A stretch of 64,000 bases of DNA from CAVVJA01 sp963779485 (GTDB lineage: Bacteria > Actinomycetota > Actinomycetes > Mycobacteriales > Jatrophihabitantaceae). The position numbers were made by a program, and so were the translations under genes. Below are positions 28,600 through 36,469 of the stretch, piece after piece. The stretch's first letter is position 1. The number at the start of each line of letters is the position of its first letter. The notes below the pieces were generated by a model, which made no database searches, had not been told where the DNA came from, and saw only the letters and a program-made list of their open reading frames with translations. Location: positions 310,001 through 374,000 of the forward strand of contig CAVZYJ010000013.1 in the NCBI GenBank assembly GCA_963779485.1. The letters run 5' to 3'.

Positions 28600-28604
28600 C
28601 AGTC

Positions 28605-28651
28605 GTGATCTTGGACTTGCTGCCTCAGAGCGACGATAAGTCCAAGATCAC
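28605..28651 (-). repeat. Dispersed hairpin repeat, copy 2
   Basis: Perfect 14-bp arms GTGATCTTGGACTT / AAGTCCAAGATCAC enclose a 19-base loop. It lies 14 bases past the crtD-like stop on the minus strand and 55 bases past the metF stop on the plus strand, so it could end both transcripts. Confidence 0.88.
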
Positions 28652-28665
28652 CGCGGCAAGCGACC

Positions 28666-30150
28666 TCACGCCGGCCCGATGAGGTCGGCGACGATCCGGG
28701 CCGACATCGCGACCAGCGGCAGTCCGCCGCCCGGATGGGTCGACCCGCCGACGAGGTACAGCCCCCGGAACGGCGTGGCGTTGGTGGGCCGTCGAAAGCT
28801 GCCGTGCACGCCGTGCAGGGCCGGCCCGTAGATGGCACCCCCGGGAGCGCCGGTCCGATGCTGCAGGTCGGCGGGTGTCAGGGTCTGGCTGAAGACCACC
28901 CGCTCGCGGACCGGTAGCCCGCGCGCGGCCAGCAGCGCGATGATCCGGTCCGCGTAACTGGAGGCCAGGCCCGGAACCGTCCAGTTCATCTGGCCCCGGC
29001 GGCCGTCGCGGCCATGCCGGGGAGCGTTGACGAGCACGAACCAGGACTCGTGGCCCGGTGGATGCAGGGCCGAGTCGTCGGGCGCGGACACGTAGATGAC
29101 CGGATCAGCGACCGGCAGTCCCGGACGCCCGAACACGGCGTCGAACTCGGCGTCGTAGAGGCTCTCGGCAAACAGCACGTTGTGGTGGGCCAGACTCGGT
29201 GTCCGGCCGCGCACCCCGAGCAGCAGCACGAACGCGCTCAACGAGTCGGCGACCGGCACCCGCCGCGGCCGGGGTGACAGCAAGCGGCCGTACACCGTGG
29301 AGGCGTCGGCGTTGGCGACGATCACGTCGTAGTGTTGCGTCGATCCGTCGGCCAGGAGGATCGACTCGATACCGCTGAAGCTTGCGGAGATCCGGATGAC
29401 CGGGCAGTTCAGCCGGATCGTCCCGCCCCGGTCGCAGACCCGGTCGGCCAGCGCCGTGGCCAGCCGCCCCAGGCCGCCCTCGACGTGCCACGCGCCGCTC
29501 ATGTGCTCGAGGTAGGGGATGACCGACATGACCGCCGGAGCATGCCGCGGGTCGGAACCGGCATAGGTGGCATACCGATCGAGCAATGTCCGCTGCCTCG
29601 GATCGGTCAGGTACTGGCGTCCCAGCTGCCGCAGCGTGCGGCCGAATGCGACCGTTCGCACGTCGGCGGGGCGGATGAGACCGCGGGCCGCCGAGCGGAT
29701 GCTCAGCGGCCGTCCGAGGACGCGATCGCCGACGACGTCCCACATCTGACCGCCTCGACGGATGACCGACGTCCAGGCAGCACCTGCGCCACCGCCGAGC
29801 GCTTGCTCGAAGCGCGCCGCCTGGTCGTCCAGGTCCCGCGTCGTCGTGACGATCGTGCCGTCACCGAAGCGGTAGCGAACCATGGGCTCGAGCTCGCGGA
29901 GGGACAGCACTCGATGGATCGAATCTCCGGTGGCGGCGAACAGCTCGGCGAAGACCTCGGGCATCGTCAAGACGGTCGGCCCGGTGTCGAAGCGGAAGAT
30001 CCCGGCATCGGTTCGGCGCTCGATGACGCCGAGCTTGCCGCCGACCGCGCCGGACGCCTCGAACACGTTGACCGTGTGGCCTTGGGCGGCGAGTCGCGCG
30101 GCCGCCGCTAGCCCGCCGACGCCGGCCCCCACGACACCGACGCGGGCCAT
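28666..30150 (-). CDS. Carotenoid desaturase, CrtI/CrtD family
   Basis: The 494-residue FAD amine-oxidase-type desaturase has RVGVVGAGVGGLAAAARLAA, FDTGPTVLTMPEVFAELF, HVEGGLGRLATALADR and LYLVGGSTHPGGGLPLVAMS. It is a paralogue of the crtI product and sits in an operon with a glycosyltransferase and CruF. By analogy with the Salinispora sioxanthin and deinoxanthin pathways it probably performs C-3',4' desaturation of a 1'-hydroxylated carotenoid (CrtD role). The ATG at 30150 shares one base with the upstream stop (TGATG). A longer frame to 30501 is Arg/Gly-rich shadow sequence. Confidence 0.85.
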   Translation of the reverse strand: MARVGVVGAGVGGLAAAARLAAQGHTVNVFEASGAVGGKLGVIERRTDAGIFRFDTGPTVLTMPEVFAELFAATGDSIHRVLSLRELEPMVRYRFGDGTIVTTTRDLDDQAARFEQALGGGAGAAWTSVIRRGGQMWDVVGDRVLGRPLSIRSAARGLIRPADVRTVAFGRTLRQLGRQYLTDPRQRTLLDRYATYAGSDPRHAPAVMSVIPYLEHMSGAWHVEGGLGRLATALADRVCDRGGTIRLNCPVIRISASFSGIESILLADGSTQHYDVIVANADASTVYGRLLSPRPRRVPVADSLSAFVLLLGVRGRTPSLAHHNVLFAESLYDAEFDAVFGRPGLPVADPVIYVSAPDDSALHPPGHESWFVLVNAPRHGRDGRRGQMNWTVPGLASSYADRIIALLAARGLPVRERVVFSQTLTPADLQHRTGAPGGAIYGPALHGVHGSFRRPTNATPFRGLYLVGGSTHPGGGLPLVAMSARIVADLIGPA

Positions 30151-31271
30151 CAGCGCGCGACCTCGATCGGCCGACCCTTCCAGGCCAGCGCACCGCGCCG
30201 ATGACCGGCGATGGACCGAGTCGTCAGCCCGGCCACCACCGCCACCGACACCGGATGGGCGAGCGGGTCCGGCCAGACCCGGGCGCCGCATCGAGCCGCC
30301 GCGAGCATCCGTCCGGCCACGCCGGCCAGATATCCGACGGTGCCCACGACTGACCCCCGGACCATGGCGATCGGCGGGACCAGGTACATGACGACGAGCA
30401 GGACCAGGACCGCCATCGCGCCGGGCTCCGAGCCGAAGGCCGCCCACAGCGACTTGGCGTAACCGTCGCGAAGATCCACCCAGCCGTCGTACATCCGGCA
30501 CGCGCCCAGGCCCGTGCCGTCGACCACCCCGCCTCGCGCGCCGTGCCGCCGCAGTTCCCGGGCCAGCGCGACGTCGTCCAAGACCGCGGCACGCACCGCC
30601 GCGTGGCCGCCGGCCCGCTCATAGGCAGCGCGGCGCACAGCCAGGAATTGCCCGTTCGCGACGGCCATCGACGGCCGGCGCGCGTGTTCGGCCAGCCGCA
30701 GGGGCAGGAAGGTCAGCCAGGACCACTGAAGCAGCGGCTGGACGATGCGCTCGGCCACGCTGCCCGCGAGCTGGCGCGGGTACGGCGAGACGAAGTCCAG
30801 AGCGTGACGATCCAGCAGGCCGACCGCGGCCCGGACCGCATGGGGAGCCAGCTGCACGTCGGCGTCCACGAATACGAGCACATCCGAGACGCGTGCCGCC
30901 CGGGCCAACTGATGGCAGGCGTGCGGCTTGCCGAGCCAGCCCGGGGGGAGCGGCCGACCGGTCATGATCCGGACCCGGGTTTCGCTCCCGGCAACCACCC
31001 GGGCCAGGTCACCGGTTCCGTCGCGTGAGCCGTCGTCCAACACGATGATTTCCGGGGCCGGCTGCCCGTCCTGGGCGAGCAACGAGCGCAGGCACGCCGC
31101 AATGCGCGACGCCTCGTCCCGCGCCGGTACCAGGATCGAGACCGTGGACTGCGACGCCGGATCGTCCTCGGTCACGGGCCGCCGGAGCAAGGCAGCGTTG
31201 AGCGCGGTGTGGACGGTGCCGAGGACAGTCAGGCCGGTCCCGATGCGCACGAGAAACGGCCCCCCGCTCAT
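30150..31271 (-). CDS. Carotenoid glycosyltransferase, GT2 family (CruC/CrtQ-like)
   Basis: The 373-residue membrane glycosyltransferase has an N-terminal hydrophobic helix, the GT2 nucleotide-sugar site STVSILVPARDEASRIAACL with IIVLDDGSRDGTG, the DxD motif in LVFVDADVQL, an acceptor loop with LDDVALARELRRHG (ED/QxxRW-like region replaced by Arg-rich) and three C-terminal membrane helices. It is most like enzymes that glycosylate carotenoid hydroxyls or diaponeurosporenoate. Placed between cruF and the crtD-like gene, it would add a sugar to the 1'-hydroxyl. The exact sugar cannot be inferred. Confidence 0.8.
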   Translation of the reverse strand: MSGGPFLVRIGTGLTVLGTVHTALNAALLRRPVTEDDPASQSTVSILVPARDEASRIAACLRSLLAQDGQPAPEIIVLDDGSRDGTGDLARVVAGSETRVRIMTGRPLPPGWLGKPHACHQLARAARVSDVLVFVDADVQLAPHAVRAAVGLLDRHALDFVSPYPRQLAGSVAERIVQPLLQWSWLTFLPLRLAEHARRPSMAVANGQFLAVRRAAYERAGGHAAVRAAVLDDVALARELRRHGARGGVVDGTGLGACRMYDGWVDLRDGYAKSLWAAFGSEPGAMAVLVLLVVMYLVPPIAMVRGSVVGTVGYLAGVAGRMLAAARCGARVWPDPLAHPVSVAVVAGLTTRSIAGHRRGALAWKGRPIEVAR

Positions 31272-32062
31272 CGGTGCCGCACCAGAGCCACCGCCAGCGG
31301 AACGGCGACGAGTCCCATGCCGAGCGCGCCCCACAGCGCGGCGGCGCTCAAGCTCAGGAAGGCGCTGAGCGCCAGGATCGACGAGACGTACGTCCACAGG
31401 TAGAGCGCCAGCATCGGGCCGTCCGGGCGCACCGACCGCGAGCTCACGATGGCCTGCACGGCGATTGACACAACGGCCGACACGACGAGCCAGCCGAGCA
31501 GGTTGGTCAGCGGAACCGTCGGCACGCCGGGGAGGTGAGGCGTGGGATCCCGCCAGGTCCAATGGCCGGCCGTGACCATCTGCGGATCAAGGAAAAGGTC
31601 CCACGACGCCAGGGCCCAGGTGCCGATCGCCACCTGGGCTGCGCGCGTCCGGGCCAGTCGGCGGGCGACGACGGCCGACGGCCACGCCATCATGGCCCAC
31701 GCCAGCCCGACGATGATCGGTACGCCGGCCAGCCGCGGCCCCAGGCTGGCCGCGTACCCGTAGGACCCGAACGGAATGCCGGCGTGCACGCCAAGGATCT
31801 CGGCCGAGAACCCGATCCCGCCGCTGAGTGCCACGGCGCAGAGCCCCCGGGACGCGCCGACGCTTCCCACGGCGTGCATCGCCACGGCCACCGCGAAGAT
31901 CACCACGACCGCGGCTGTGACCCGATCACGTGTCGACTCGTGCACCAGCGGATAGCAGACCTGCAGTGTGACCGTGGCGAGGGCGCAGACGATCGCCGCG
32001 GTGCCGAACGGGCGGGCGGGTGACAGGCCCGCCGGGCGTAACTCAGCGATGGGCAGCGTCAC
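31268..32062 (-). CDS. cruF: Carotenoid 1',2'-hydratase CruF-like (DUF422) membrane protein
   Basis: The 264-residue protein has seven or eight membrane helices and the CruF/bisanhydrobacterioruberin-hydratase family signatures HAGIPFGSYGYAASLGPRLAG, VPIIVGLAWAMMAWPS and WDLFLDPQMVTAGHWTW. CruF adds water across the C-1',2' double bond of the psi end of gamma-carotene-type carotenoids, creating the hydroxyl that is then glycosylated. Overlaps of 4 and 20 bases with the neighbouring genes show tight operon coupling. Confidence 0.85.
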   Translation of the reverse strand: MTLPIAELRPAGLSPARPFGTAAIVCALATVTLQVCYPLVHESTRDRVTAAVVVIFAVAVAMHAVGSVGASRGLCAVALSGGIGFSAEILGVHAGIPFGSYGYAASLGPRLAGVPIIVGLAWAMMAWPSAVVARRLARTRAAQVAIGTWALASWDLFLDPQMVTAGHWTWRDPTPHLPGVPTVPLTNLLGWLVVSAVVSIAVQAIVSSRSVRPDGPMLALYLWTYVSSILALSAFLSLSAAALWGALGMGLVAVPLAVALVRHR

Positions 32063-32672
32063 GGGGCCTCGTCCAGGGCTGACTGATCAGGGGGAGGCGG
32101 GCGCCGAGCACGGCGAACGGTCGTGCGTCACCGGGGAACAGATAGTTGCGGGCCAGGTCCTGGAAGCCCATGGCTCGGTACAACCGGAAGGCCCGGGTGT
32201 CGGCGTCCGGAGTCGACAGCAATATCGACCGGTGGGGGACGCCCGCGGCCAAGGATACGAGGATCCGGTGGCCGAGGCCCTGGCCCTGATACGTCGGCAG
32301 GACGTGGATCTCGGACAGCTCGAAGGCGTCCGACATCCAGTCAGCCGCGACGCTCGGCGACAACGCCTTGCGTACCAGATCGTGCCACCACTGACCTGCC
32401 GTCGTGGTGTACCCGTAGCCGAACCCGACGAGGGTCCCGTCCGTCCGCACGGCGACCCGGCAGGTGAATCCGCGATTGGTCGTGTGGCGACGGGTTGTCA
32501 CCGATCGTTGGGATCCGGCATAGCCGGGATAGTTCATCGCCAGGACGTAGATCGCCATGGCGTCGTTCACCCGAGCCGACAGTTCGGGCCCCGACCACTC
32601 ACGGATGTGCACATCGCGTATATCGACCGGGCCGCCGCGCGTCCGCTGGCGCTTCTCGTCGCGGGCGGTCAT
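32043..32672 (-). CDS. GNAT-family N-acetyltransferase
   Basis: The 209-residue protein has the GNAT acetyl-CoA binding segment LSEIHVLPTYQGQGLGHRIL (the Q-x-x-G-x-G/A loop) and a following STPDADTRAFRLYRAMGF typical of the C-terminal half. It starts in the ATGA overlap with the crtA-like gene and overlaps cruF by 20 bases, inside the carotenoid operon. Its substrate is unknown; acylation of the carotenoid sugar or of another operon product is possible but unsupported by homology. Confidence 0.78.
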   Translation of the reverse strand: MTARDEKRQRTRGGPVDIRDVHIREWSGPELSARVNDAMAIYVLAMNYPGYAGSQRSVTTRRHTTNRGFTCRVAVRTDGTLVGFGYGYTTTAGQWWHDLVRKALSPSVAADWMSDAFELSEIHVLPTYQGQGLGHRILVSLAAGVPHRSILLSTPDADTRAFRLYRAMGFQDLARNYLFPGDARPFAVLGARLPLISQPWTRPRDAAHR

Positions 32673-33385
32673 GGGAGATCCGCCAACGGGTCGCCACCAT
32701 CGATCGTCCCCGCCGTGCCGAGCACGGCGAACCGCGCGAACAACGCCTCGGCGAACCAGCCTCGCTGCCGGGCCTGCCCAATCACGGTCCGGTGCGGTTC
32801 GCCGTGGTAGGCGAAGTGGGTCAGTGCGGTGTTGTCCCGCCACAGGCTGAATGTCCCCTGTACGCCGAGCGGTGCTTCGCCGATACCGAAAGCGAGACAC
32901 AGTCCGTCCCGCCGGGCCAGGTCGGCGCTGATCGCGGGAACCGACCGCCAGAACACCGCAAGCCGCGGTGGCCGGATCCGACCTCGGGTGATCGCGACGA
33001 CTGGGCCCGGCCACGACCGGCCGGCGGGGCGGCCGAACGCCACTTGGCGCGACCAGCGCCCCCGCGCCGCCAGCGGCTGAAGCGTCGCCGTCCAGATTTC
33101 CTCCGCCCCCCGAGTCCAGGCTGACAATACCGAGGACCGCTCGAAGCGACGAGCGGCGTCGGCCGACGCCCAACTCGTGATCAACACCCAACGGGTCAGG
33201 TCGGCGTCGCGAACGCCGAAGTGACCTGTTCGGCTCGCGCCCAGCAGCTTCGCGAACGCGACGCCGGGTGTGCGTCGAATCCGGCGACGGTCGGCCGCGA
33301 GGGCGACGAGCGCTCGGGGAACGGCCCGGGTCGGCACCCGCCAGACGTGGGTGGTGACCACGTCGACGGGGCCGCACTCGGGCAT
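32669..33385 (-). CDS. crtA: Spheroidene monooxygenase-like (CrtA family) protein
   Basis: The 238-residue protein has CrtA-family blocks: FAKLLGASRTGHFGVRDADL, RWVLITSWASADAARRFE, a central PVVAITRGRIRPPRL and GTFSLWRDNTALTHFAYHG. CrtA enzymes are haem-dependent carotenoid ketolases that oxidise C-2 of 1-hydroxy/methoxy-3,4-didehydro ends. The first gene of the operon, it has a leaderless promoter (TAGGCT, 6 bases before the ATG at 33385). Its company (cruF, crtD-like, glycosyltransferase) provides exactly that type of end group. Confidence 0.8.
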   Translation of the reverse strand: MPECGPVDVVTTHVWRVPTRAVPRALVALAADRRRIRRTPGVAFAKLLGASRTGHFGVRDADLTRWVLITSWASADAARRFERSSVLSAWTRGAEEIWTATLQPLAARGRWSRQVAFGRPAGRSWPGPVVAITRGRIRPPRLAVFWRSVPAISADLARRDGLCLAFGIGEAPLGVQGTFSLWRDNTALTHFAYHGEPHRTVIGQARQRGWFAEALFARFAVLGTAGTIDGGDPLADLP

Positions 33386-33397
33386 GACGACAGCCTA
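33386..33397 (-). promoter_or_regulatory. Leaderless -10 element for the crtA-cruF-crtD operon
   Basis: On the minus strand TAGGCT (33397-33392) is followed by 6 bases and the ATG at 33385. It is the likely promoter of the five-gene carotenoid operon. Confidence 0.55.
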
Positions 33398-33455
33398 GAT
33401 AGCGACGCTGGTGTTTCGGCGCGCGCCGGTCGCCCGGCTGTCCGCAAACGGCGGC

Positions 33456-34151
33456 TCAGCCGTGCAGGCCGCACTCGATCTTCGAGGTGCCCGCCCAGCG
33501 TCCGGACCGTGCGTCCTCCCCGGCGGCGATGCGCCGGGTACACGGCGCGCAACCCACCGAGCCGTAGCCGTCGAACAGCAGGGGATTGACCAGAACGCCG
33601 TGTTCCGCGATATACGCGTCGACGTCGTCCTGCGACCACGTGGCGATGGGGTTCAGCTTGACCATCGATCGCGACGCGTCCCATTCGACGACGCCGGCGT
33701 TCGCGCGGGTCGGCGCCTCGTCTCGTCGCAACCCGGTTGCCCACGCCTGGTACGAAGCCAGGGCGCCGGCGAGCGGGGCGACCTTGCGCAAGGCGCAGCA
33801 ACGGTCGGGGTCGCGCGCGAACAGTTCGGCGCCGAACTCGGCATCCTGCTCGGCCACCGTCTGGGGGGCCTGGATGCTGCGCACCCTGACCGGCAGGGTG
33901 GCCGCGACGGCGTTACGAGTACCGATCGTCTCGGGGAAGTGGTAGCCGGTATCGAGGAAGATCACGTCGACGCCGGGCCGCACGCGCGCGGCGAGGTGTG
34001 GGAGCACGGCGTCAGCCATGGACGAGGCGACGCACCAGGCCGAGCCGAAGGTGGTTTCCGCCCAGCCCAGCACGTCGAGCGCCGGCGCTCCCTCGAGGTC
34101 GGCGGCCGCTTGCCGGGCGATCGCCGGCAACCCCCGAACATCCACGGGCAT
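33456..34151 (-). CDS. cysH: Adenylyl-sulfate reductase CysH (4Fe-4S type)
   Basis: The 231-residue PP-loop enzyme reduces activated sulfate to sulfite with thioredoxin. VIFLDTGYHFPETIGTRNAV and the CCALRKVAPL cysteine pair, followed by VGCAPCTRR, supply the four cysteines of a 4Fe-4S cluster, which marks APS reductases as opposed to PAPS-only enzymes. The catalytic Cys is in the C-terminal ECGLHG. The PP-loop is modified (SSMADAV). It starts one base into the stop of the zinc-ribbon gene and is third in the sir operon. Confidence 0.9.
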   Translation of the reverse strand: MPVDVRGLPAIARQAAADLEGAPALDVLGWAETTFGSAWCVASSMADAVLPHLAARVRPGVDVIFLDTGYHFPETIGTRNAVAATLPVRVRSIQAPQTVAEQDAEFGAELFARDPDRCCALRKVAPLAGALASYQAWATGLRRDEAPTRANAGVVEWDASRSMVKLNPIATWSQDDVDAYIAEHGVLVNPLLFDGYGSVGCAPCTRRIAAGEDARSGRWAGTSKIECGLHG

Positions 34152-34324
34152 CAGTGCCCCGCCTGCTCGGGTGTCGACGTCCAGTCCGCGGCGACGCCGA
34201 CATAGCCCAACCGGAAGACCCGGCGACAAGCGCCGCACCGCCATTCGCCGTGGCGATCGCCGAACGGGCGCAGGTCCTCGTCCCCGCAGTAGGGGCAGTA
34301 GAAGGGCGCCGCCCGTTCGGTCAT
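34151..34324 (-). CDS. Small zinc-ribbon protein between sir and cysH
   Basis: The 57-residue protein has two CxxC knuckles, FYCPYCGDEDL and WRCGACRRVF, a rubredoxin/zinc-ribbon arrangement. A gene of this size and position lies between sulfite reductase and cysH in Streptomyces, where it may support electron transfer or assembly. The ATG at 34324 lies 7 bases after the sir stop, and the stop overlaps the cysH ATG (TGATG). The function is not proven. Confidence 0.75.
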   Translation of the reverse strand: MTERAAPFYCPYCGDEDLRPFGDRHGEWRCGACRRVFRLGYVGVAADWTSTPEQAGH

Positions 34325-34331
34325 GCTGCCC

Positions 34332-35984
34332 TCACTGCAGCCACGACTCGTCGGCCCGGCTGACGTAGGCGGCGAACGTCTCACCGTCGGCGCGACGATC
34401 GAGATAGCCCCGCAGGACGCGTTCGGCGTACTCCGGCGCTTCCTCCGCGGTCACCTTCAGACCGCGGAACTTCCGGCCGAACGCCGCCTCGCTGCCCAGC
34501 TGACCACCGAGGTGCACCTGGAAGGCCTCCTGGTCGGCACCGTCCGCCCCGCGGGTGACGATGCCTTTGAACCCGATGTCCGCCACCTGAAATCGCGCGC
34601 AGGCGTTGGGACAGCCGTTGACGTTGATGGTGATCGGCGTGTCGAAGTCGGGCAGGCGCCGTTCCAGCTCGGCGCGGATCACCTCGGCCCGAGCCTTGGT
34701 TTCCACGATCGCGAGCTTGCAGAACTCGATGCCGGTGCAGGCAATCGTTCCGCGATGGAAGGCCGACGGTCGAACGGCCAGGCTGAGTTCCTCCAGCCGG
34801 TCGACCGTCGCATCGATGCGGTCTGGCGGCACGTCGAGAACGACCAAACCCTGCTGGGCCGTGAGCCGCACTCGCCCGCCGCGCGTGCCGGCCGAACGCG
34901 CCAGCTCGGCCAGCTCGGACAGTGCGCGACCTGACGTCCGGCCCGCCTTCGTGGTAGCGCCGATGCTGAACATGCCGTCGCGCTGCGCCTCGATGCCCAC
35001 ATGGTCGCGGTGCGCCGGCGAGCTCTCGGGTTCGAGGCCGTCGGGAAGGGCGCGACCGAGATACTCCTTCTCCAGCACCTCGCGAAAGCGCGCCACGCCC
35101 CAGTCGGCGACGAGGAACTTCAGCCGCGCGTGATTGCGGGAGCGACGGAAGCCGTAGTCCCGGAACACTCCGGTGACTCCGGCCCACACCTCGGCCACCT
35201 CGTCGGGTTCGACGAAGACGCCGAGCCGTTGGGCGAACATCGGGTTGGTGGACAGCCCGCCTCCGACCCAGAGGTCGAATCCGGGCGTGCCGTCCGGTCC
35301 GACGACGCCCACGAACGCGACGTCGTTGATCTCGTGGTTGGTGCAGTGCCGAGCGCAGCCGGAGATCGAGGTCTTGAACTTGCGTGGCAGGTTGGAGTAG
35401 GCCGGATCGCCGAGGTAGGCGTCTACGACCGAGAGCAGCGCCGGGCCGGCGTCCAGCACCGAGTCTTCGGCGACGCCTTCCAACGGACAGCCGAGCATGA
35501 CCCGTGGGGTGTCGCCACACGCTTCGGTGGTTGACAGGCCCACCGCCTCCAGCTTCGCCCAGATGGCCGGCACGTCCTCGATCCGGATCCAGTGCAGCTG
35601 GACGTTCTGCCGGTCGGTGATGTCCGCCAGGTCACGGCCGTAGCGGGTCGAAACCTCGCCGATCACCGCGAGCTGGTCGGCGCGGAGCGCTCCGCCGTCG
35701 ATGCGGATCCGCATCATGAAGTACTCGTCCTCGAGGTCCTCCGGTTCGAGGATCGCGGTGCGCCCACCCGGTATGCCCGGCGCCCGTTGCGTGTACAGCC
35801 CGTACCACCGCATGCGGCTGCGCAGATCCACCGGATCGATGCCGGCGAATCCGGTGTGCTGGTAGATGTCGATGATCCGGCGGCGAACGTTCAGCCCGTC
35901 GTCGTCCCGCTTGGCCCGCTCGTTGGGATTGAGCGGCTCGCGGTATCCGAGGGCCCATTGACCCTGTCCTTTGCGCGCTGGCAT
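34332..35984 (-). CDS. sir: Ferredoxin-dependent sulfite reductase (NirA/Sir family)
   Basis: The 550-residue sirohaem/4Fe-4S reductase converts sulfite to sulfide with six electrons from ferredoxin. It holds the duplicated nitrite/sulfite reductase half-domains, with DRQNVQLHWIRIED, SNLPRKFKTSISGCARHC, the cluster/sirohaem motifs CTGIEFC (C-x5-C) and NGCPNACARF (C-x3-C). It resembles M. tuberculosis NirA, which is a sulfite reductase. The start at 35984 follows GGAGAGGA; the reading frame extends further upstream through the leader region but has no ribosome site there. First structural gene of the minus-strand sulfate operon. Confidence 0.92.
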   Translation of the reverse strand: MPARKGQGQWALGYREPLNPNERAKRDDDGLNVRRRIIDIYQHTGFAGIDPVDLRSRMRWYGLYTQRAPGIPGGRTAILEPEDLEDEYFMMRIRIDGGALRADQLAVIGEVSTRYGRDLADITDRQNVQLHWIRIEDVPAIWAKLEAVGLSTTEACGDTPRVMLGCPLEGVAEDSVLDAGPALLSVVDAYLGDPAYSNLPRKFKTSISGCARHCTNHEINDVAFVGVVGPDGTPGFDLWVGGGLSTNPMFAQRLGVFVEPDEVAEVWAGVTGVFRDYGFRRSRNHARLKFLVADWGVARFREVLEKEYLGRALPDGLEPESSPAHRDHVGIEAQRDGMFSIGATTKAGRTSGRALSELAELARSAGTRGGRVRLTAQQGLVVLDVPPDRIDATVDRLEELSLAVRPSAFHRGTIACTGIEFCKLAIVETKARAEVIRAELERRLPDFDTPITINVNGCPNACARFQVADIGFKGIVTRGADGADQEAFQVHLGGQLGSEAAFGRKFRGLKVTAEEAPEYAERVLRGYLDRRADGETFAAYVSRADESWLQ

Positions 35985-36021
35985 GCGCGACGTCCTCTCC
36001 GATGGCCCGAAGGTGATCAGC

Positions 36022-36038
36022 ACCCGCCTGGTGCGGGT
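36022..36038 (-). promoter_or_regulatory. Hairpin overlapping the stop of the sir leader peptide
   Basis: ACCCGC (36022-36027) and GCGGGT (36033-36038) form a 6-bp stem with a 5-base loop ending in the leader-peptide stop codon, about 38 bases upstream of sir. A ribosome held at the leader cysteine would affect its folding. Confidence 0.45.
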
Positions 36039-36127
36039 CAGGACGCGACGCGACAGGACGCAGACGTCACCCGGCGCAGGTCGACGTGCCGGCGCACGGT
36101 CAACCGGAGCAGCTGGACGCGGTCCAT
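36038..36127 (-). CDS. Cysteine-containing leader peptide upstream of sir
   Basis: A 29-residue reading frame with the core LTVRRHVDLRRVTSASC and one Cys near its end. It matches the short 'putative leader peptide' type found ahead of sulfate-assimilation genes in actinobacteria. The stop is 53 bases upstream of the sir ATG and overlaps a hairpin. Its partner peptide on the other strand has the same HVDL-x-RV-x-SA-x-C core, although the codons differ, which argues for selection on the peptide. Likely role: cysteine-responsive attenuation by ribosome stalling at the Cys codon. Confidence 0.75.
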   Translation of the reverse strand: MDRVQLLRLTVRRHVDLRRVTSASCRVAS

Positions 36128-36135
36128 GCATCCAG

Positions 36136-36249
36136 GGTCGCACATTGAAGCGGCCGCGCCGAATCAGCGGTGCAATCTCGCGTCGGCGTGATTGGCGCCA
36201 TAGTCGCCGCGACCGTAGTTGTTGGTGTGGGCGTCCGCGCTGTGCGACC
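36136..36249. promoter_or_regulatory. Divergent regulatory region with inverted 9-bp motif
   Basis: TGTGCGACC occurs at 36241-36249 on the plus strand and as its complement at 36136-36144, each 8-9 bases before the ATG of a leader peptide. The identical placement suggests a shared promoter or operator element for both sulfate operons. Confidence 0.55.
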
Positions 36250-36258
36250 ATATGTGCC

Positions 36259-36336
36259 ATGTCCACGGTCCGCCTGGTCGCACGGCTGCACGTCGATCTG
36301 CAGCGCGTCGTCAGCGCGGCGTGTCTGGCCCACTGA
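36259..36336 (+). CDS. Cysteine-containing leader peptide upstream of cysC
   Basis: A 25-residue reading frame, MSTVRLVARLHVDLQRVVSA followed by ACLAH, with a single Cys four residues before the end. It shares the HVDL-x-RV-x-S-A-x-C core with the divergent sir leader. It ends 133 bases before cysC, and a structured hairpin lies between. The arrangement fits a cysteine-sensing attenuator for the cysCDN-cysG operon. Confidence 0.75.
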   Translation: MSTVRLVARLHVDLQRVVSAACLAH

Positions 36337-36355
36337 CCGGTCGGCTCCCCGACTA

Positions 36356-36393
36356 GTCGCGCGGCCCGGATCGTCCCGGGTTCGCTGCGCGAC
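36356..36393 (+). promoter_or_regulatory. Nested hairpin between leader peptide and cysC
   Basis: GTCGCGC (36356-36362) pairs with GCGCGAC (36387-36393) and encloses a CCCGG/CCGGG inner stem. It begins 20 bases after the leader stop. There is no U-tract, so Rho-dependent or translational control is more likely than intrinsic termination. Confidence 0.5.
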
Positions 36394-36469
36394 GGGCTGG
36401 CCCGCACTGCCGCCTCCGGTCCGCCTTGATCCCGTCCACCCCGTGGGCAGGACGACGCAGAGGACAGCC

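Noticed and set aside
28559..28651. CGGCAAC array plus hairpin as a CRISPR
   Set aside because: The units are only 7 bases, spacers are about 10 bases, and there are no cas genes in the window.
30151..30501. Extension of the crtD-like gene upstream of 30150
   Set aside because: It lies inside the glycosyltransferase gene, and the residues are Gly/Arg-rich with no similarity to desaturases.
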